From contig ONBM01000002.1 in the NCBI GenBank assembly GCA_900316045.1, positions 1-64,000 of the forward strand: a stretch of 64,000 nucleotides of DNA, given 5' to 3'. A program made the translations under genes and the position numbers. Under the pieces are notes generated by a model. The model searched no databases. It was not told the DNA's origin and saw only the letters and a list, made by a program, of their open reading frames with translations. Each line of letters starts with the position of its first letter. Position 1 is the first letter of the stretch. This document shows positions 17,775 to 28,640 of this stretch, piece by piece. Source of the stretch: an uncultured Bacteroidales bacterium (lineage in GTDB: Bacteria > Bacteroidota > Bacteroidia > Bacteroidales > UBA932).

Positions 17775-19130
17775 CTATCGGTCTTTCATCTTAATGTAGC
17801 CTCGTTCGTCAGTGACGCAGCGGTAGGCGGGACGAATGATCCTCCGCCCTTCGAAATTGAGTTCCTCGTTGCGGTGGGCGCACCACCCGACTATCCTGGC
17901 CATGGCGAACAGAGGTGTGTATATCTCCATCGGAATGCCAATCAGGTCATAGACGAAGCCAGAATAAAAATCAACATTGGCGCAAAGCGTCTTGTGTTTG
18001 CCTTTCGTCTTATAAATCGTCTCGATGGCAACCTTCTCGACCCTCTGATAGAATTCATATTCCTTGGAACGTCCTTTCTCCTCGGCAAGGGGACTAGCCA
18101 TTTCCTTCAGAAGGACCGTTCGAGGGTCTGATTTAGTATAGACCGCATGGCCTATGCCATACACAAGTCCGGACTTGTCGAAAGCCTCCTTGTTCAGCAA
18201 CCGCAATATGCAAGCCTCTATCTCTTCTTCATCCTCCCAGCGTGACACTGAACTTTCTATATATTGCATCATGTTGCAGACCATTATGTTGGCTCCGCCA
18301 TGCTTCGGGCCTTTCAGGGAGCCAAGGCCGGCAGCGATTGATGAATATGTGTCAGTCCCAGTTGAGGACGTTACCCTGACGGTAAATGTGGAGTTGTTTC
18401 CTCCGCCGTGCTCGGAATGCAGTATCAGAAGCAGGTCCAGAGTACGTGCGTCCAATTTCGTGTAATTATTGCCTTTCAGCATGTAGAGGAAATTCTCGGC
18501 CAAGGACAGGCCGCCCTGAGCATAACGGATGTGAATCGAGCTTCCCAGCTTCTTGTGACGCAGGATTGCATAAGCGTACGCTATGATCGTAGGGAACTTC
18601 GAGATGAGCTCTATGCTCTGCCTCATGAGGTTGTCCCGCGAAACATCGTCGGGATTGTCGTCGTACGTGTAGAATTCCAGCACGCTCCTCGCAAGAATAT
18701 TCATGATGTCCGAGCCTTCCAAATCCATGATGTGCAGAATAGTCTTCTGCTTCAGTGGCATATTCTCGAATATCAGCTTTTTGAAGTCATCCAGCTCTTC
18801 ATGGTCGGGAAGACGTCCGGAAAGGAGCAGAAAGGCTATCTCCTCGAACCCGAACCGGTTTTCTTCGATGAAAGCCCGCACGAGATCTCTGACTTCATAT
18901 CCACGGAAAAACAGTTTCCCCTCTATAGGCACAAGGCTGCCATCGGCTCTGCGATCGTAGCCCACCACATTTCCGATGTTCGTGAGGCCGACGAGAACGC
19001 CGGTGCCATCTTCGTTACGCAACCCTCTCTTCACGTCGAGTTTCTTGAAAAGCTCAGCGTCTATCTTCGTGCTCTCTTTCATTTCGTCGGAGAGCTTGAA
19101 TATGAGATACTCTTTCTTCTTGAGTTTCAT
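17775..19130 (-). CDS. gltA: citrate synthase
   Basis: Condenses acetyl-CoA and oxaloacetate to citrate. The 451-residue protein has the catalytic motifs [30 protein letters not shown] and the Asp in [12 protein letters not shown]. The frame begins further upstream, but the ATG at 19130 ([11 protein letters not shown]) is chosen because it overlaps the idh stop by four bases and the upstream part lies inside idh. It is the last gene of an acn-idh-gltA operon. It belongs to the longer (about 450-residue) Bacteroidota citrate synthases. Confidence 0.95.
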   Translation of the reverse strand: MKLKKKEYLIFKLSDEMKESTKIDAELFKKLDVKRGLRNEDGTGVLVGLTNIGNVVGYDRRADGSLVPIEGKLFFRGYEVRDLVRAFIEENRFGFEEIAFLLLSGRLPDHEELDDFKKLIFENMPLKQKTILHIMDLEGSDIMNILARSVLEFYTYDDNPDDVSRDNLMRQSIELISKFPTIIAYAYAILRHKKLGSSIHIRYAQGGLSLAENFLYMLKGNNYTKLDARTLDLLLILHSEHGGGNNSTFTVRVTSSTGTDTYSSIAAGLGSLKGPKHGGANIMVCNMMQYIESSVSRWEDEEEIEACILRLLNKEAFDKSGLVYGIGHAVYTKSDPRTVLLKEMASPLAEEKGRSKEYEFYQRVEKVAIETIYKTKGKHKTLCANVDFYSGFVYDLIGIPMEIYTPLFAMARIVGWCAHRNEELNFEGRRIIRPAYRCVTDERGYIKMKDR

Positions 19131-20269
19131 AGCAGTGAAATCAAGTGTTCCGTAAATTCCTTTGTGCCAAGAGCTTTGCCTTCTGGCATGAGACGGGCTA
19201 GGTCGGCAGTGGCATAACCTTCGCCAAAAGATTTCTCTAATGCTGAATATATCAGCTCGGCAGCCTTGTTCCATCCAAGATGCTCAAGCATCATGGCACC
19301 AGAAAGAATGTTCGAGCATGGATTGACGATGTTCTTTCCAGCAATGTCTGGAGCTGTGCCATGAGTCGCCTCAAAGATTGCGTTGCCCGTCTCGAAATTG
19401 ATGTTGGTGCCTGGAGCAATGCCTATGCCACCCACCTGTGCAGCCAGCATGTCGGAAATGTAGTCTCCATTCAGGTTCATGGTGGCTATTACTGAATATG
19501 CTTCCGGCTTCAGAAGCGCGTTCTGCAGGAAGGCATCGGTGATGCAGTCATCGACTACAAGCTTGCCGGAAGATAGTTCCTCGGCGAATTCCCTTTCTGC
19601 CAAGGCGTAACCCCAACGCTTGAACCCACCCTCGGTGTATTTCATGATATTCCCCTTGTGCACGAGAGTAACCTTCTTTCTGTCATGCTTTATGGCATAT
19701 CTGAATGCCGCGCGAATCAGCCTCTCGCTGCCCTCGCGGGAAACTGGCTTCACTCCGAATGAGGAGCTTTCAGGGAAGCGGACCTTCTCCACTCCCAGCT
19801 CGTCATGAATGAAGCTATAGAATCTAGAGGCTTCCGGAGTTCCGCTGTCCCATTCTATCCCGGCATAGATGTCCTCGGAGTTCTCTCGGAATACGACCAT
19901 GTCTACGTTCTCAGGATGCCTGACCGGAGACACGACTCCCCTGAACCAACGCACGGGCCGCAGGCAGACATAGAGATCAAGTCCCTGACGAAGCGCAACG
20001 TTCAGGGAACGGATGCCGCCACCAATAGGAGTGGTAAGAGGTCCTTTTATGCCTACATGATATTCCTTGAAAGCCTCAAGGGTCGAATCTGGAAGGTAAG
20101 TGCCATATTCATCGAAGGCTTTTTTCCCTGCAGGCACCTCAAGCCATTCTATCTGGCTTTCTCCTCCGCATGCTTTCGAAAGGGCCGCATCTAGCACCAG
20201 CTTCATTGCCGTGGTGACCTCTGGCCCTACTCCGTCTCCGGAAATGTATGGAATCGTTCGCTTATTCAT
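19127..20269 (-). CDS. icd: isocitrate dehydrogenase, NAD-type cofactor signature
   Basis: Oxidatively decarboxylates isocitrate to 2-oxoglutarate. The 380-residue protein is of the E. coli Icd type: [20 protein letters not shown], then [14 protein letters not shown], then [18 protein letters not shown]. At the positions where NADP-dependent E. coli Icd has Lys344-Tyr345, this protein has Asp-Ile (APDIAG), as in NAD-dependent enzymes, so NAD use is inferred. It overlaps acn by 8 bases and gltA by 4. Confidence 0.93.
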   Translation of the reverse strand: MNKRTIPYISGDGVGPEVTTAMKLVLDAALSKACGGESQIEWLEVPAGKKAFDEYGTYLPDSTLEAFKEYHVGIKGPLTTPIGGGIRSLNVALRQGLDLYVCLRPVRWFRGVVSPVRHPENVDMVVFRENSEDIYAGIEWDSGTPEASRFYSFIHDELGVEKVRFPESSSFGVKPVSREGSERLIRAAFRYAIKHDRKKVTLVHKGNIMKYTEGGFKRWGYALAEREFAEELSSGKLVVDDCITDAFLQNALLKPEAYSVIATMNLNGDYISDMLAAQVGGIGIAPGTNINFETGNAIFEATHGTAPDIAGKNIVNPCSNILSGAMMLEHLGWNKAAELIYSALEKSFGEGYATADLARLMPEGKALGTKEFTEHLISLL

Positions 20270-22481
20270 TTTCTTTCAGGCTGTTAAGCGCAGAACCGGC
20301 CTTAAACCAGCCAATCTGCACGGAATTATAGCTATGCTTTGTCTCAATCTCTTCGGACGTTCCATCCTCATGATGAAGGACGACCTTCACAGGTGTGCCC
20401 GCCGTAAGGCCGGAGCACAGGATGTCGAACTTGTCGCCATGTCTGACTTTCTCATAATCAGACGGACAGCTGAACGTAAGCGCAAGCACTCCCTGCTTCT
20501 TGAGATTGGTCTCGTGAATACGGGCGAAACTTTTGGCGATGATGGCCTTGACCCCAAGAAAACGAGGTTCCATGGCAGCATGCTCACGGCTTGATCCTTC
20601 ACCATAGTTATCCTCAGCAACTACGACGCTGCTATGCAGTTTCCTCGCCAGAGGAGCGACCGGCCCGGACTTTCCCGTAAACGCGTCGGTTGCGCCAATG
20701 AGCAGGTTCTCGGAAATATGCTCCAAGTGTCCACGATATTTCAGCCACGGTCCAGCCATGGAAATGTGGTCCGTCGTGCATTTTCCTTTTACCTTTATTA
20801 GCAGAGGCAAGGAAATGAAGTCTTTGCCGTCCCATTTCTCGAACGGCTTGAGTTTCTGCAGTCTTTCGCTTTCAGGAGAAATCAGCGGCTCTGGGCTGCC
20901 AGGCTTTGGGAATATGCGTCCGGAGCCATGTCCGATGAAGCCACCCTCGGGAAAATCGTTGCCCTGAGGCTCAGGGAAGCGGAATCCGTCAAACGAATCT
21001 GCGAGAGGATTGAAGGAGAGGGATCCGGCAAATGCAAGGGCAATGGCCATTTCAGGAGAGACTAAGAACGCATTCGTGTTCGGGTTGCCATCGGCCCGTT
21101 TGGCGAAATTGCGGTTGAAGGTGGTAACGATGGAGTTCTTGGCAGCGTTGTCCGTCACCTTACGCCTCCACTGTCCGATGCAAGGCCCGCAGGCATTTGC
21201 CATTATGGTTGCGCCTGCCCTTCTGAACGTGTCCAGAATACCGTCACGCTCCGCAGTGGCGCGGATCATCTCGCTACCCGGATTAATAACGAGGGAAGCT
21301 TTCGGCTTCAGGCCTGCCTTCATAGCAGTCTCCGCGACAGAAGCGGCTCTCGAAAGGTCGCCGTAGGAAGAATTCGTGCAGGAACCAACCAGAGAGACCT
21401 CGATCCTGTCGGGGAAGCCGTTTTCCTGAATCCTCCGCTTCATATCGCTCACTGGACAGGCGGCATCGGGCGTGAAGGGTCCGTTCACGTATGGCTCCAT
21501 CTGCGAGAGATTTATGTGGAGGACTTCGTCAAAGTACCGAGACGGAGCTCTGACGACCTCCGGATCTGCCCTAAGATCGTCAGCATAAGCGGAAGCCGTT
21601 TCTGCAACATCTTGGCGGCCTGTGGCAGAGAGATACTTTGCCGAATTTCCGTCGAACGGAAAAATGGAGCTTGTGGCTCCGACTTCAGCTCCCATGTTGC
21701 AAATCGTCGCCCTGCCTGTGCAGGAAATCGTGCCGACGCCAGGTCCGAAATATTCAAGAATCGAGTTCGTGCCGCCTTTGACGGTAAGCATCCCTGCGAG
21801 CTTCAATATCACGTCCTTTGGACTGGCCCAGCCACTCAGAGAGCCGGTAAGCTCGACCCCGATGATTCTTGGCATCAGGAGTTCCCACGGCATGCCTGTC
21901 AGCACGTCTACGGCATCTGCGCCGCCAACCCCTATCGCGAGCATAGACAAGCCCCCGGCATTCGGAGTATGCGAGTCCGTGCCAACCATCATGCCGCCAG
22001 GGAAAGCATAATTTTCCAGTACTATCTGATGGATGATGCCAGCGCCTGGCTGCCAGAAATCAATGCCATAACGGGAAGATGCTGAAGAAAGAAAGTCATA
22101 TACTTCCATATTCGCCTCCCGCGCTGCAAATAAATCGTTGTCTGCGCCATCTGAAGCGCAGATAAGATGGTCACAGTGTACGGATGCCGGAGTGCAGACT
22201 TTTTCCTTGCCGGCATTCATAAACTGTAGGAGAGCCATCTGCCCAGTCGCATCCTGCAACGCAACACGATCCGGACGGAAATCGCCATAGTCCGCAAGCC
22301 TGTGCAGAGGCCGCACCACTGAACCACAGCCCTGCCAATCGCCGGTGGCGCCATTCCAGCGTTCGCCGGCATCCCAGTCAAAAAGATGGGAATAGAGAAT
22401 CTTTTCAGAAAGCGTAAGCGGATGCCCGAGGGCCTGACGCACGATCCTGACCTTCTCCTCGAAATTGGGATAATAATTCAT
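20262..22481 (-). CDS. acnA: aconitate hydratase
   Basis: Isomerises citrate to isocitrate with a 4Fe-4S cluster. The protein has 739 residues from [11 protein letters not shown]. Cluster ligands are visible in [11 protein letters not shown] and in [10 protein letters not shown]. The C-terminal swivel domain shows [19 protein letters not shown]. Length and motifs fit the mitochondrial-like aconitase of Bacteroidota. The first in-frame ATG at 22520 is rejected: it lies upstream of the predicted -7 element at 22499-22506, and the family starts at the chosen Met. It is the first gene of the acn-idh-gltA operon. Confidence 0.95.
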   Translation of the reverse strand: MNYYPNFEEKVRIVRQALGHPLTLSEKILYSHLFDWDAGERWNGATGDWQGCGSVVRPLHRLADYGDFRPDRVALQDATGQMALLQFMNAGKEKVCTPASVHCDHLICASDGADNDLFAAREANMEVYDFLSSASSRYGIDFWQPGAGIIHQIVLENYAFPGGMMVGTDSHTPNAGGLSMLAIGVGGADAVDVLTGMPWELLMPRIIGVELTGSLSGWASPKDVILKLAGMLTVKGGTNSILEYFGPGVGTISCTGRATICNMGAEVGATSSIFPFDGNSAKYLSATGRQDVAETASAYADDLRADPEVVRAPSRYFDEVLHINLSQMEPYVNGPFTPDAACPVSDMKRRIQENGFPDRIEVSLVGSCTNSSYGDLSRAASVAETAMKAGLKPKASLVINPGSEMIRATAERDGILDTFRRAGATIMANACGPCIGQWRRKVTDNAAKNSIVTTFNRNFAKRADGNPNTNAFLVSPEMAIALAFAGSLSFNPLADSFDGFRFPEPQGNDFPEGGFIGHGSGRIFPKPGSPEPLISPESERLQKLKPFEKWDGKDFISLPLLIKVKGKCTTDHISMAGPWLKYRGHLEHISENLLIGATDAFTGKSGPVAPLARKLHSSVVVAEDNYGEGSSREHAAMEPRFLGVKAIIAKSFARIHETNLKKQGVLALTFSCPSDYEKVRHGDKFDILCSGLTAGTPVKVVLHHEDGTSEEIETKHSYNSVQIGWFKAGSALNSLKENE

Positions 22482-22498
22482 TAAGTTCGTTTTATGAA

Positions 22499-22506
22499 CA
22501 AATATA
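22499..22506 (-). promoter_or_regulatory. -7 promoter element of acn-idh-gltA
   Basis: TATATTTG on the minus strand ends 18 bases before the chosen acn ATG. The upstream T/G-rich stretch offers no TTG at the ideal distance. Confidence 0.5.
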
Positions 22507-22594
22507 AGATTTTTCCCCAAATTCTATCTTCGTTCTAACTTCCATATTCCCATCTTATAGGTATCTGTCTCACCTGCGAACAATGTTTTTTTCT

Positions 22595-22602
22595 TAATTT
22601 TG
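22595..22602 (+). promoter_or_regulatory. -7 promoter element of the sulfatase maturase gene
   Basis: TAATTTTG lies 47 bases upstream of the ATG at 22650, in the divergent space shared with acn. Confidence 0.5.
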
Positions 22603-22649
22603 AAAATGGAATTCCTAAAGAGCCTTGTAAAGGGAAGGAAAAATGCAAA

Positions 22650-23948
22650 ATGAGACAAAGCATTCAAGACACCATCACTCTCACTGATGCCATCAGGCTC
22701 ACAGGCCCGATGGCATTCAACATAATGCTCAAGCCGGCCGGGTCGCTCTGCAACTTGGATTGCAGCTATTGCTACTACCTGGACAAATCCGAGATATACG
22801 GTGGCAGAGAGCCAATAATGAGCGACGAGATGCTGGAAATCGTAGTTCGTGAATATATCAAAGCGAACGACGTTCCGCAGGTGACTTTCAACTGGCACGG
22901 AGGCGAGCCACTGGTGCTGGGACTGGATTTCTACAAAAAGGCGATCGCTCTTGAAAAGGAATATGCCGACGGCAAGAAAATCCTGAACACCCTGCAGACG
23001 AACGGCACCCTCATCACGCGCGAGTGGGCGGAGTTCTTCAAGGAGAACGATTTTCTCATCGGAATATCCTTGGACGGGCCACAGGACGTGCACGACAAGT
23101 TCAGGCGCGACAAAGGCGGGGCGCCGACGTTCGAGAGAGTCATCCGCGGTTTAGGGATATTGCAGCGCGAAGGCGTCGAGTTCAACACCATGAGCACGGT
23201 GAATCGCGCCAGCGAAGGCCGAGGGCGCGAAGTCTACTTGTTCTTGAAGTCTCTCGGCAGCCATTACATGCAGTTCATGCCTGTCGTGGAGCACGTCAAA
23301 TACCCCCTGAATGGAGCAGGGAGGCCCAACAAGAAACTTAGGCCTCACATCGTGGACCCGGCTGAGGATGGCGCCATGATCGCTCCATGGTCGGTGGGCG
23401 ACATCGCTTTTGGGAAATTCCTATGCGACATATTCGATTACTGGGTCTGCAATGACGTGGGGCAGTATTTCGTGAACGAGTTCGATGCCGCATTGGCTAA
23501 CTGGTGCGGGCTTCAGCCAGGCACCTGCGTCTTCGCGCAGACCTGCGGAGGCAATTCCGTCATTGAGCACAACGGTGACCTCTACCCCTGCGACCATTTT
23601 GTCTATCCGAAATACGTGCTAGGGAATATTCAGACTTCAGGAATCCGAGAGATGATGGACGGACCCGCCCAGATGCGTTTCGGCATAGGCAAGCGCAACT
23701 CCCTGCCTCGCAAGTGCCTGCGATGCGAATATCTCTTCGCTTGCAATGGCGAGTGCCCTAAGCACCGCTTCAACAAGACGGAAGCTGGTGACACCGGCCT
23801 CAACGCACTCTGCGCTGGTTATTACATGTTTTACGCCCACGTTGCCCCATACATGGAGAAGATGAAGGAATTTCTTCTCCAGAAGCAAGCCCCAGCCAAC
23901 ATCGTCCCTTGGGCGCGTCAGAGGCTAGGCAGCCGATCCGTCTTATAG
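22650..23948 (+). CDS. anaerobic sulfatase-maturating enzyme (radical SAM, SPASM)
   Basis: Converts a Cys or Ser in sulfatases to formylglycine, which activates them for degrading sulfated glycans such as mucin. The 432-residue protein has the radical-SAM cluster motif CNLDCSYCYYLDK (CxxxCxxC, about residues 31-38). A SPASM region with two auxiliary clusters follows: GTCVFAQTCGGNSVIEHNGDLYPCD and RKCLRCEYLFACNGECPKHRF. No sulfatase is encoded in the window, so its clients are elsewhere. Convergent with the next gene, 8 bases between stops. Confidence 0.94.
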   Translation: MRQSIQDTITLTDAIRLTGPMAFNIMLKPAGSLCNLDCSYCYYLDKSEIYGGREPIMSDEMLEIVVREYIKANDVPQVTFNWHGGEPLVLGLDFYKKAIALEKEYADGKKILNTLQTNGTLITREWAEFFKENDFLIGISLDGPQDVHDKFRRDKGGAPTFERVIRGLGILQREGVEFNTMSTVNRASEGRGREVYLFLKSLGSHYMQFMPVVEHVKYPLNGAGRPNKKLRPHIVDPAEDGAMIAPWSVGDIAFGKFLCDIFDYWVCNDVGQYFVNEFDAALANWCGLQPGTCVFAQTCGGNSVIEHNGDLYPCDHFVYPKYVLGNIQTSGIREMMDGPAQMRFGIGKRNSLPRKCLRCEYLFACNGECPKHRFNKTEAGDTGLNALCAGYYMFYAHVAPYMEKMKEFLLQKQAPANIVPWARQRLGSRSVL

Positions 23949-23956
23949 TGGCATAT

Positions 23957-24625
23957 TCATACCCACTCCACTGGCCTTCCGGCGCCAATTTCGAAATGGT
24001 ACTTCACTATTCCGAGATCCACATCGCTGAAAAAGCCTTGGCCCGCCTTCGCAAGCTCGACCTTGTCACCTTGCCGCAGGATGAATTTAAACTTTTGCTG
24101 ATTCATGGCAGTCGGAGCGAGCAGAGCAGCATCCACCCCGTCAAGAAACCATTGAGGGGCATTCTCTGCCTCCATCACTTCTGCACGAGCTTTAATCTTG
24201 TGGCTGATGCCTCTGCTAGTGCCATGACCGAAGCAAATCACCCCGACATATTTCTCGCCTTTCCTGACTTCGACCCTATTCGTCTTCTTCGAGAACGTAA
24301 GGCCGACCCAGCAGAACTGAATATCCTGCTGAGTTAAGCTCAGGGCCATTTTCTCTCCGAAATAGCCAAGCTTTTCTTCAAGATCTCCCGTCGTCTTGCC
24401 GCCAACTAGCGCGACGTAATTCCTGACGCCAGAGAATTTGCCATAGTGGGCCATGCCCTTCGTAAATGCCTCAGGGTCATCAGTTACTATCTGAATATGA
24501 AGACCTGCGGCTTGGTTGTACTGTTCGGCCAGAGACTTCAGGCCGTCTATGATTTCCTGAGCGACTGGCTCATCAGTGAAGTTCCGCACGCCATGACGGA
24601 TCTTGATTGCCTCGATAAGTTCCAT
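23957..24625 (-). CDS. nitroreductase-fold protein (TM1586-like)
   Basis: A 222-residue cytoplasmic flavoprotein candidate starting MELIEAIKIRHGVRNFTDEP. The pattern fits the putative nitroreductase family typified by TM1586: long spacing between the N-terminal RHGVRNF and the later LLAPTAMNQQKFKF motif, and QFCWVGLTFS in mid-protein. It ends VKYHFEIGAG. The 23 residues upstream in the same frame are not family-like, so the later ATG is chosen. The substrate is unknown. Confidence 0.82.
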   Translation of the reverse strand: MELIEAIKIRHGVRNFTDEPVAQEIIDGLKSLAEQYNQAAGLHIQIVTDDPEAFTKGMAHYGKFSGVRNYVALVGGKTTGDLEEKLGYFGEKMALSLTQQDIQFCWVGLTFSKKTNRVEVRKGEKYVGVICFGHGTSRGISHKIKARAEVMEAENAPQWFLDGVDAALLAPTAMNQQKFKFILRQGDKVELAKAGQGFFSDVDLGIVKYHFEIGAGRPVEWV

Positions 24626-24724
24626 GACATTCAAATGGTTAACGCTTTTGTCATGTAAATGTACTGAAAATAATGCTACCATGGAACAGCGCACGATTAG
24701 TTCGCGATGCCCAGGAGCTGGAGG

Positions 24725-25504
24725 CTAGACGGTCATATAGTGCTGGCGGTCGGTGGGGGTGAGGCGTTCGAGGGAATAGCGGAGCATGGTGCGAGGCATC
24801 GTGGCGGCATGGTCATCCAAGAAGGCTTTCAAGGCTGTCTCATCGGCTTTGCCAGCCTCCCGGAGCATCCACCCAGTGGCCTTCTGCATCAGGTCATGAA
24901 TCTTTCCCTTCTTCATGAATATGCCAGCTAGAGCGAAAATGTCCTTTAGGTCGCCTCTTCGGATGAAGGTGAGACAGGAAACTACCGAAATGCGATTCTC
25001 CCATAAGGATTGACTGTCAGCAAGAGAATACAGGATGTCTCTCGGCCTGTCCAGAAGGTGGGCGCCCACGATGCAAGGGGCACTGCAGTCAACAAAATCC
25101 CAGTTATTGATATATTTGGTGTTAGCCAAATAAAAATTGAATATATCTTCTTCTGCCTCAGCGCTCACCTTAGGCTTCTTCTTCCTGGACTGTTCGCAGG
25201 CATGCGCCAGCAGAAAGAGAGCCGCTTCTCTATATTCATGATATTCATTGCAAAGCAATTTGCTGATGCCTTCTAAGGCTCTCTGTGGCGACTTAGAAAG
25301 TTCCGCAAAGAACTCGTCAGCATATTCATTGCAAATCTTGCGAAGCGGAGGCACCTTCAGCCCAAGGAATTTGTCGCCTTCGCCATATTCTCCTTTCCCA
25401 GTCTTGAAAAACCACAGACACGCTTTCGCCTGGGCAGGATCCGCAGCTGAATTTATTGATTTAGAAATATTCTGAACCCATTTCATGATAGTCGTTTTTT
25501 CCAT
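24725..25504 (-). CDS. AlkD-like DNA alkylation repair glycosylase
   Basis: A 259-residue all-helical HEAT-repeat protein, family PF08713, that removes alkylated purines from DNA. Typical sequence is AKACLWFFKTGKGEYGEGDKFLGLKVPPLRKI near the start, then NWDFVDCSAPCIVGAHLL with the family's Trp-Asp pair, and GWMLREAGK later. Alternative starts are 25561 and 25486; MEKTTIMKW at 25504 fits the family length best. It stands alone. Confidence 0.87.
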   Translation of the reverse strand: MEKTTIMKWVQNISKSINSAADPAQAKACLWFFKTGKGEYGEGDKFLGLKVPPLRKICNEYADEFFAELSKSPQRALEGISKLLCNEYHEYREAALFLLAHACEQSRKKKPKVSAEAEEDIFNFYLANTKYINNWDFVDCSAPCIVGAHLLDRPRDILYSLADSQSLWENRISVVSCLTFIRRGDLKDIFALAGIFMKKGKIHDLMQKATGWMLREAGKADETALKAFLDDHAATMPRTMLRYSLERLTPTDRQHYMTV

Positions 25505-25598
25505 AGATATTGAAATCTTAGATTTTCCAAATGGATTTATTTTTGATGTGAAGATAAACATTTTTTAGTAAGAAGCCCCGGCTCGACGGTTCGGGGAA

Positions 25599-26333
25599 TT
25601 ATAGCACCAACGCCAGGATTTCCGAGAATTTCCGAAGGCGGAACAGGCGGTCATGGTCGTACTCATCCATCTTTTCCAGCTGCCATGTGTTTTCCGCCGG
25701 AATATAGATTCCGCTCCCGCCCATCTCCAAGACCGGTGCTATGTCGGATTTGAAGGAATTGCCGACCGAGAGAACTTCCTTTGCGCTGACGCCGAGCTTG
25801 CCGAACAATTCTGAATATGCAGCCTTCGTCTTGTCGGAGGTTATTTTTATGTAATCGAAATATGGCCTGAGCCCAGACCTGTCCAGCTTATGCCCCTGAT
25901 CAAGCAAATCGCCTTTCGTGAAGCAGGCAAGGCAGAAGCGACCGCTCGCCCTGAGGCCTGCGAGAGTTTCTTTCACGCCGACAAAGGGGGTTGCAGGATT
26001 ATGAAGCAACCCTCGGCCCACCTCTAGGATTTGCGAAACCTGCTCGCCAGTAAGCCTGCTTCCGGAAATCTTCCCATTCTCCACCTTGCCGCCAGAAACT
26101 TTCACGGCATTTTCAAGCATCGAGAGCGTGAAAGCCATGGCTCCAAAGCCGTAATCCGGCATATTCTTGACCTCGATTGAATAGAGAGAGGAAGACATCT
26201 CCTGGAATGAGACATATTCCTTTAATATCTCGCCGGCCTCGCGCTCGGCAGCCCTGAACCTGCCCTCATTCTCCCATAGGGTATCGTCCGCATCGAAGAT
26301 AATCGTCCGTATATTCCTGAAATCCTCGTTCAT
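25599..26333 (-). CDS. HAD-superfamily hydrolase
   Basis: A 244-residue cytoplasmic phosphatase-like protein. Motif I is IIFDADDTLWENEG (DxDDT) near residue 13, motif II is ACFTKGDLLDQ, and motif IV is SVGNSFKSDIAPVLEMGGSGIYIP. The start at 26333 is fixed by a strong promoter at 26355-26385; the frame runs further upstream but that part precedes the promoter. The substrate is unknown. Confidence 0.87.
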   Translation of the reverse strand: MNEDFRNIRTIIFDADDTLWENEGRFRAAEREAGEILKEYVSFQEMSSSLYSIEVKNMPDYGFGAMAFTLSMLENAVKVSGGKVENGKISGSRLTGEQVSQILEVGRGLLHNPATPFVGVKETLAGLRASGRFCLACFTKGDLLDQGHKLDRSGLRPYFDYIKITSDKTKAAYSELFGKLGVSAKEVLSVGNSFKSDIAPVLEMGGSGIYIPAENTWQLEKMDEYDHDRLFRLRKFSEILALVL

Positions 26334-26354
26334 CGCAGAATTTATTTCGTCATG

Positions 26355-26385
26355 CAAAAATAGCATAGTTCCTCGAGTAAGCCAA
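26355..26385 (-). promoter_or_regulatory. promoter of the HAD hydrolase gene
   Basis: On the minus strand a TTG -33 element (26383-26385) and the -7 element TATTTTTG (26355-26362) are 20 bases apart. The ATG is 21 bases downstream. Confidence 0.75.
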
Positions 26386-26501
26386 TCTTTGCCATCGAAT
26401 TCCAGACTTCTTGTCCGTCGCATGAATTGGCTCAAACGAAAAAGCTGCGAACCTGAATTGCTCCAGATCCGCAGCCATTCCAATAAAGCTTGACAGTATT
26501 G

Positions 26502-28640
26502 CTAGTTCTCAGTCCAGTTCAAAGTGAAGAGCATCTGGGCGGAAGGACCGCTGCCGAATGACAGCACGAATTCTCCTCCGTTGTCCACGACATTGCCGTT
26601 CACGCTCCACTTGCCCGTTCCAGGCTCGTAAATAAGCTGGAGATTGCCAGCGTATTCGTCAGGTGAGGTCGTGTCATCTTCCTTGATATATGCCCTGAGA
26701 TTAACCGTATGAGTCTTGTACATAGAAATATTAGTATTCCCGATGGTATAAGGACCTTTGTTCACGGTCCCCCATTTTCCTGTGCTAGGATATGCGCTTG
26801 CATTATCATCGACATCAATATTGAATGGGGTCACCATCTGATATTCGCCCTTGCCGTCCAGATTGGCCCATACCTTTATATCCTTAAGCTCGGCAGTGCC
26901 GCCGGCATCATCGGACATGTAGCCAATCTTGGTTAAGGTCAGCTTGAGATACCTGTGGGTTGTGACTTTGCTTACGATAGGTTGCTCAAGGTACGTCTTC
27001 GCAGCATTCTGGATTTCAGTCTGCCTTGAGGCATCGTCTGCCAGTTCCCAGATAGGAATCATCTGGGTTCCGTCGTAGTCAATCATCACCCACTTGTTCT
27101 GGTTCTCAAGGCTAGAGAGCCATGAGGTGTACGTGGACTCGCTGACATTCGGATTCTGCGATGTGTACTGGGACTCTCCGCCGCGAGCCTTCAGTGAAGA
27201 CTCAAAGTTGGAAGACTCTCTCTTCATCGCATTGTAAGAATCTACCTCCACGGAAGCCGAGGCACCCTTTGAAAGAACCTTGAATCCGCCGGATGCTGCC
27301 ACGCTCCATTCTACTGCGCTGGACATAGAGCTTACATCTGCGCTCATGGAGAAGTCAAGAGATCCTCCGAGGATGAATCCAGTGAGAAGGTGCGTTCCAT
27401 ATTTGGCGAACAGGGTCTCCGGAGACACGCTGCTGCTATTGATATCACTCTTCACGTTGTCGAGCAGGTAGTTTTTCATGGTCTCGGCAGTGACGCTGTT
27501 CAGGAACTTGATCGAACGCTTCTGCGTGATGCTTCGGAAGGAGGCGAACTCGTTCTCCTGTGAAGACAGGGTCTGCGCAGAGAAGGAGTTGGACACTGAC
27601 AGGCTGAATGCCTTGAAGCGTGCCGAGATGTTAGCGGTCTGGGACAGATTCGACTGGTACTCTTCGTATGTCTTGCCATAGATGTACCTCTCGTTCGTGG
27701 TATTCAGGGAGAGAGGGTCAGCTATCAGTTCGTCATCCTCAAGTTTGTCGATGTCCACCATCATGGCGCGGACGCTTCCGTCAGAGGCATATTCTCCAGC
27801 TGCATCATAACCCATTCCAAGGTACTTGTAGCCTTCGATGCCATTCGGATTGCCTGACTGAACTACTTCCAGGGCGATGGACTGGCCGGAAAGCTTGTTC
27901 GTGAACGAAAGCTGGGTTGTGCGGTCTTTCATGAAGTTATTCGCCTTGGCCTTCAATGTTATCAGAGCATCGCCGGAACCCGACGTAGGACTGACAGTCA
28001 GCCATTTAGGTATGTCTAACCCCACCTGATTGTTCAGAACCCATTCTCCTGTAGAAGAGAGCTGAACGTATGAGGTGTTGGCATCGTAGCTGAGAGTAAC
28101 TACAGGCTTGTTGAACTCGAATACTACCACGCCCTTCTTCTGATGCACCTTAATCACTTTCTGGACCTCTATCTCTCCGCCATCCTCAACCATTACGGTA
28201 ACATAGGCAGTCCTATCCTCAACCATGTTGAAGCCGGCCTTGATCACCACGTCGCGACCGTCGACCTCGGCTACGCACCAGTCAGACGAAGACTTGACGG
28301 TGATAGGCTTAGAGGAGTTGGTAGGAAGCTTGAGAGTGTCGCCGCTGGAAACCAGCTCAGCCTCGTTGACTAACAGGTCAAGGAATGACCCCTCACCACT
28401 CTGGATGACCGTAAGGTTGCGGACGATAGGCTCGTCTTCCTGGTCAACAGTGTGCACAGTGACGATTCCCGAACGCTTGGAGGTGCTAGTATTGGCTGCA
28501 ACCGTGAGGTTCACCCATGCATTCTTGTCTCCGTCGCCATCTTCAATTGCGCCTATGGTGATCCAGTCGACCTCGGAGTGAACCTCAACCTTGGACTGCT
28601 GGCCTCCGAGGAGGTACTCGAATCTGAGGTTGGGACTCCT
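26502..28640 (-). pseudogene. MACPF-domain protein with BACON-like N-terminal domains, 5' end disrupted
   Basis: Membrane-attack-complex/perforin proteins of Bacteroidales are secreted; some (BSAPs) kill related strains. Three Ig-like BACON-type domains come first (DWITIGAIEDG, later DWCVAEVDGRDV, then PKWLTVSPTSGSGDALITLK). The MACPF domain follows with FAKYGTHLLTGFILGGSL, and a C-terminal beta-rich domain ends FTLNWTEN. The frame stays open upstream of the first possible start (a GTG at 28514) to a stop at 28641-28643, and that upstream part clearly completes the first domain (LRFEYLLGGQQ). No ATG, signal peptide or lipobox precedes it. The neighbouring frame just upstream reads DEGFAEGVPT, the natural lead-in to LRFEY, so a one-base deletion near 28630 is likely. 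The gene cannot make a secreted product as it stands, unless the assembly is wrong. Confidence 0.8.

Noticed and set aside
28512-28514. GTG at 28514 as the true start of the MACPF gene
   Set aside because: It lies inside the first BACON-type domain, lacks a signal peptide, and coding homology continues upstream of it.
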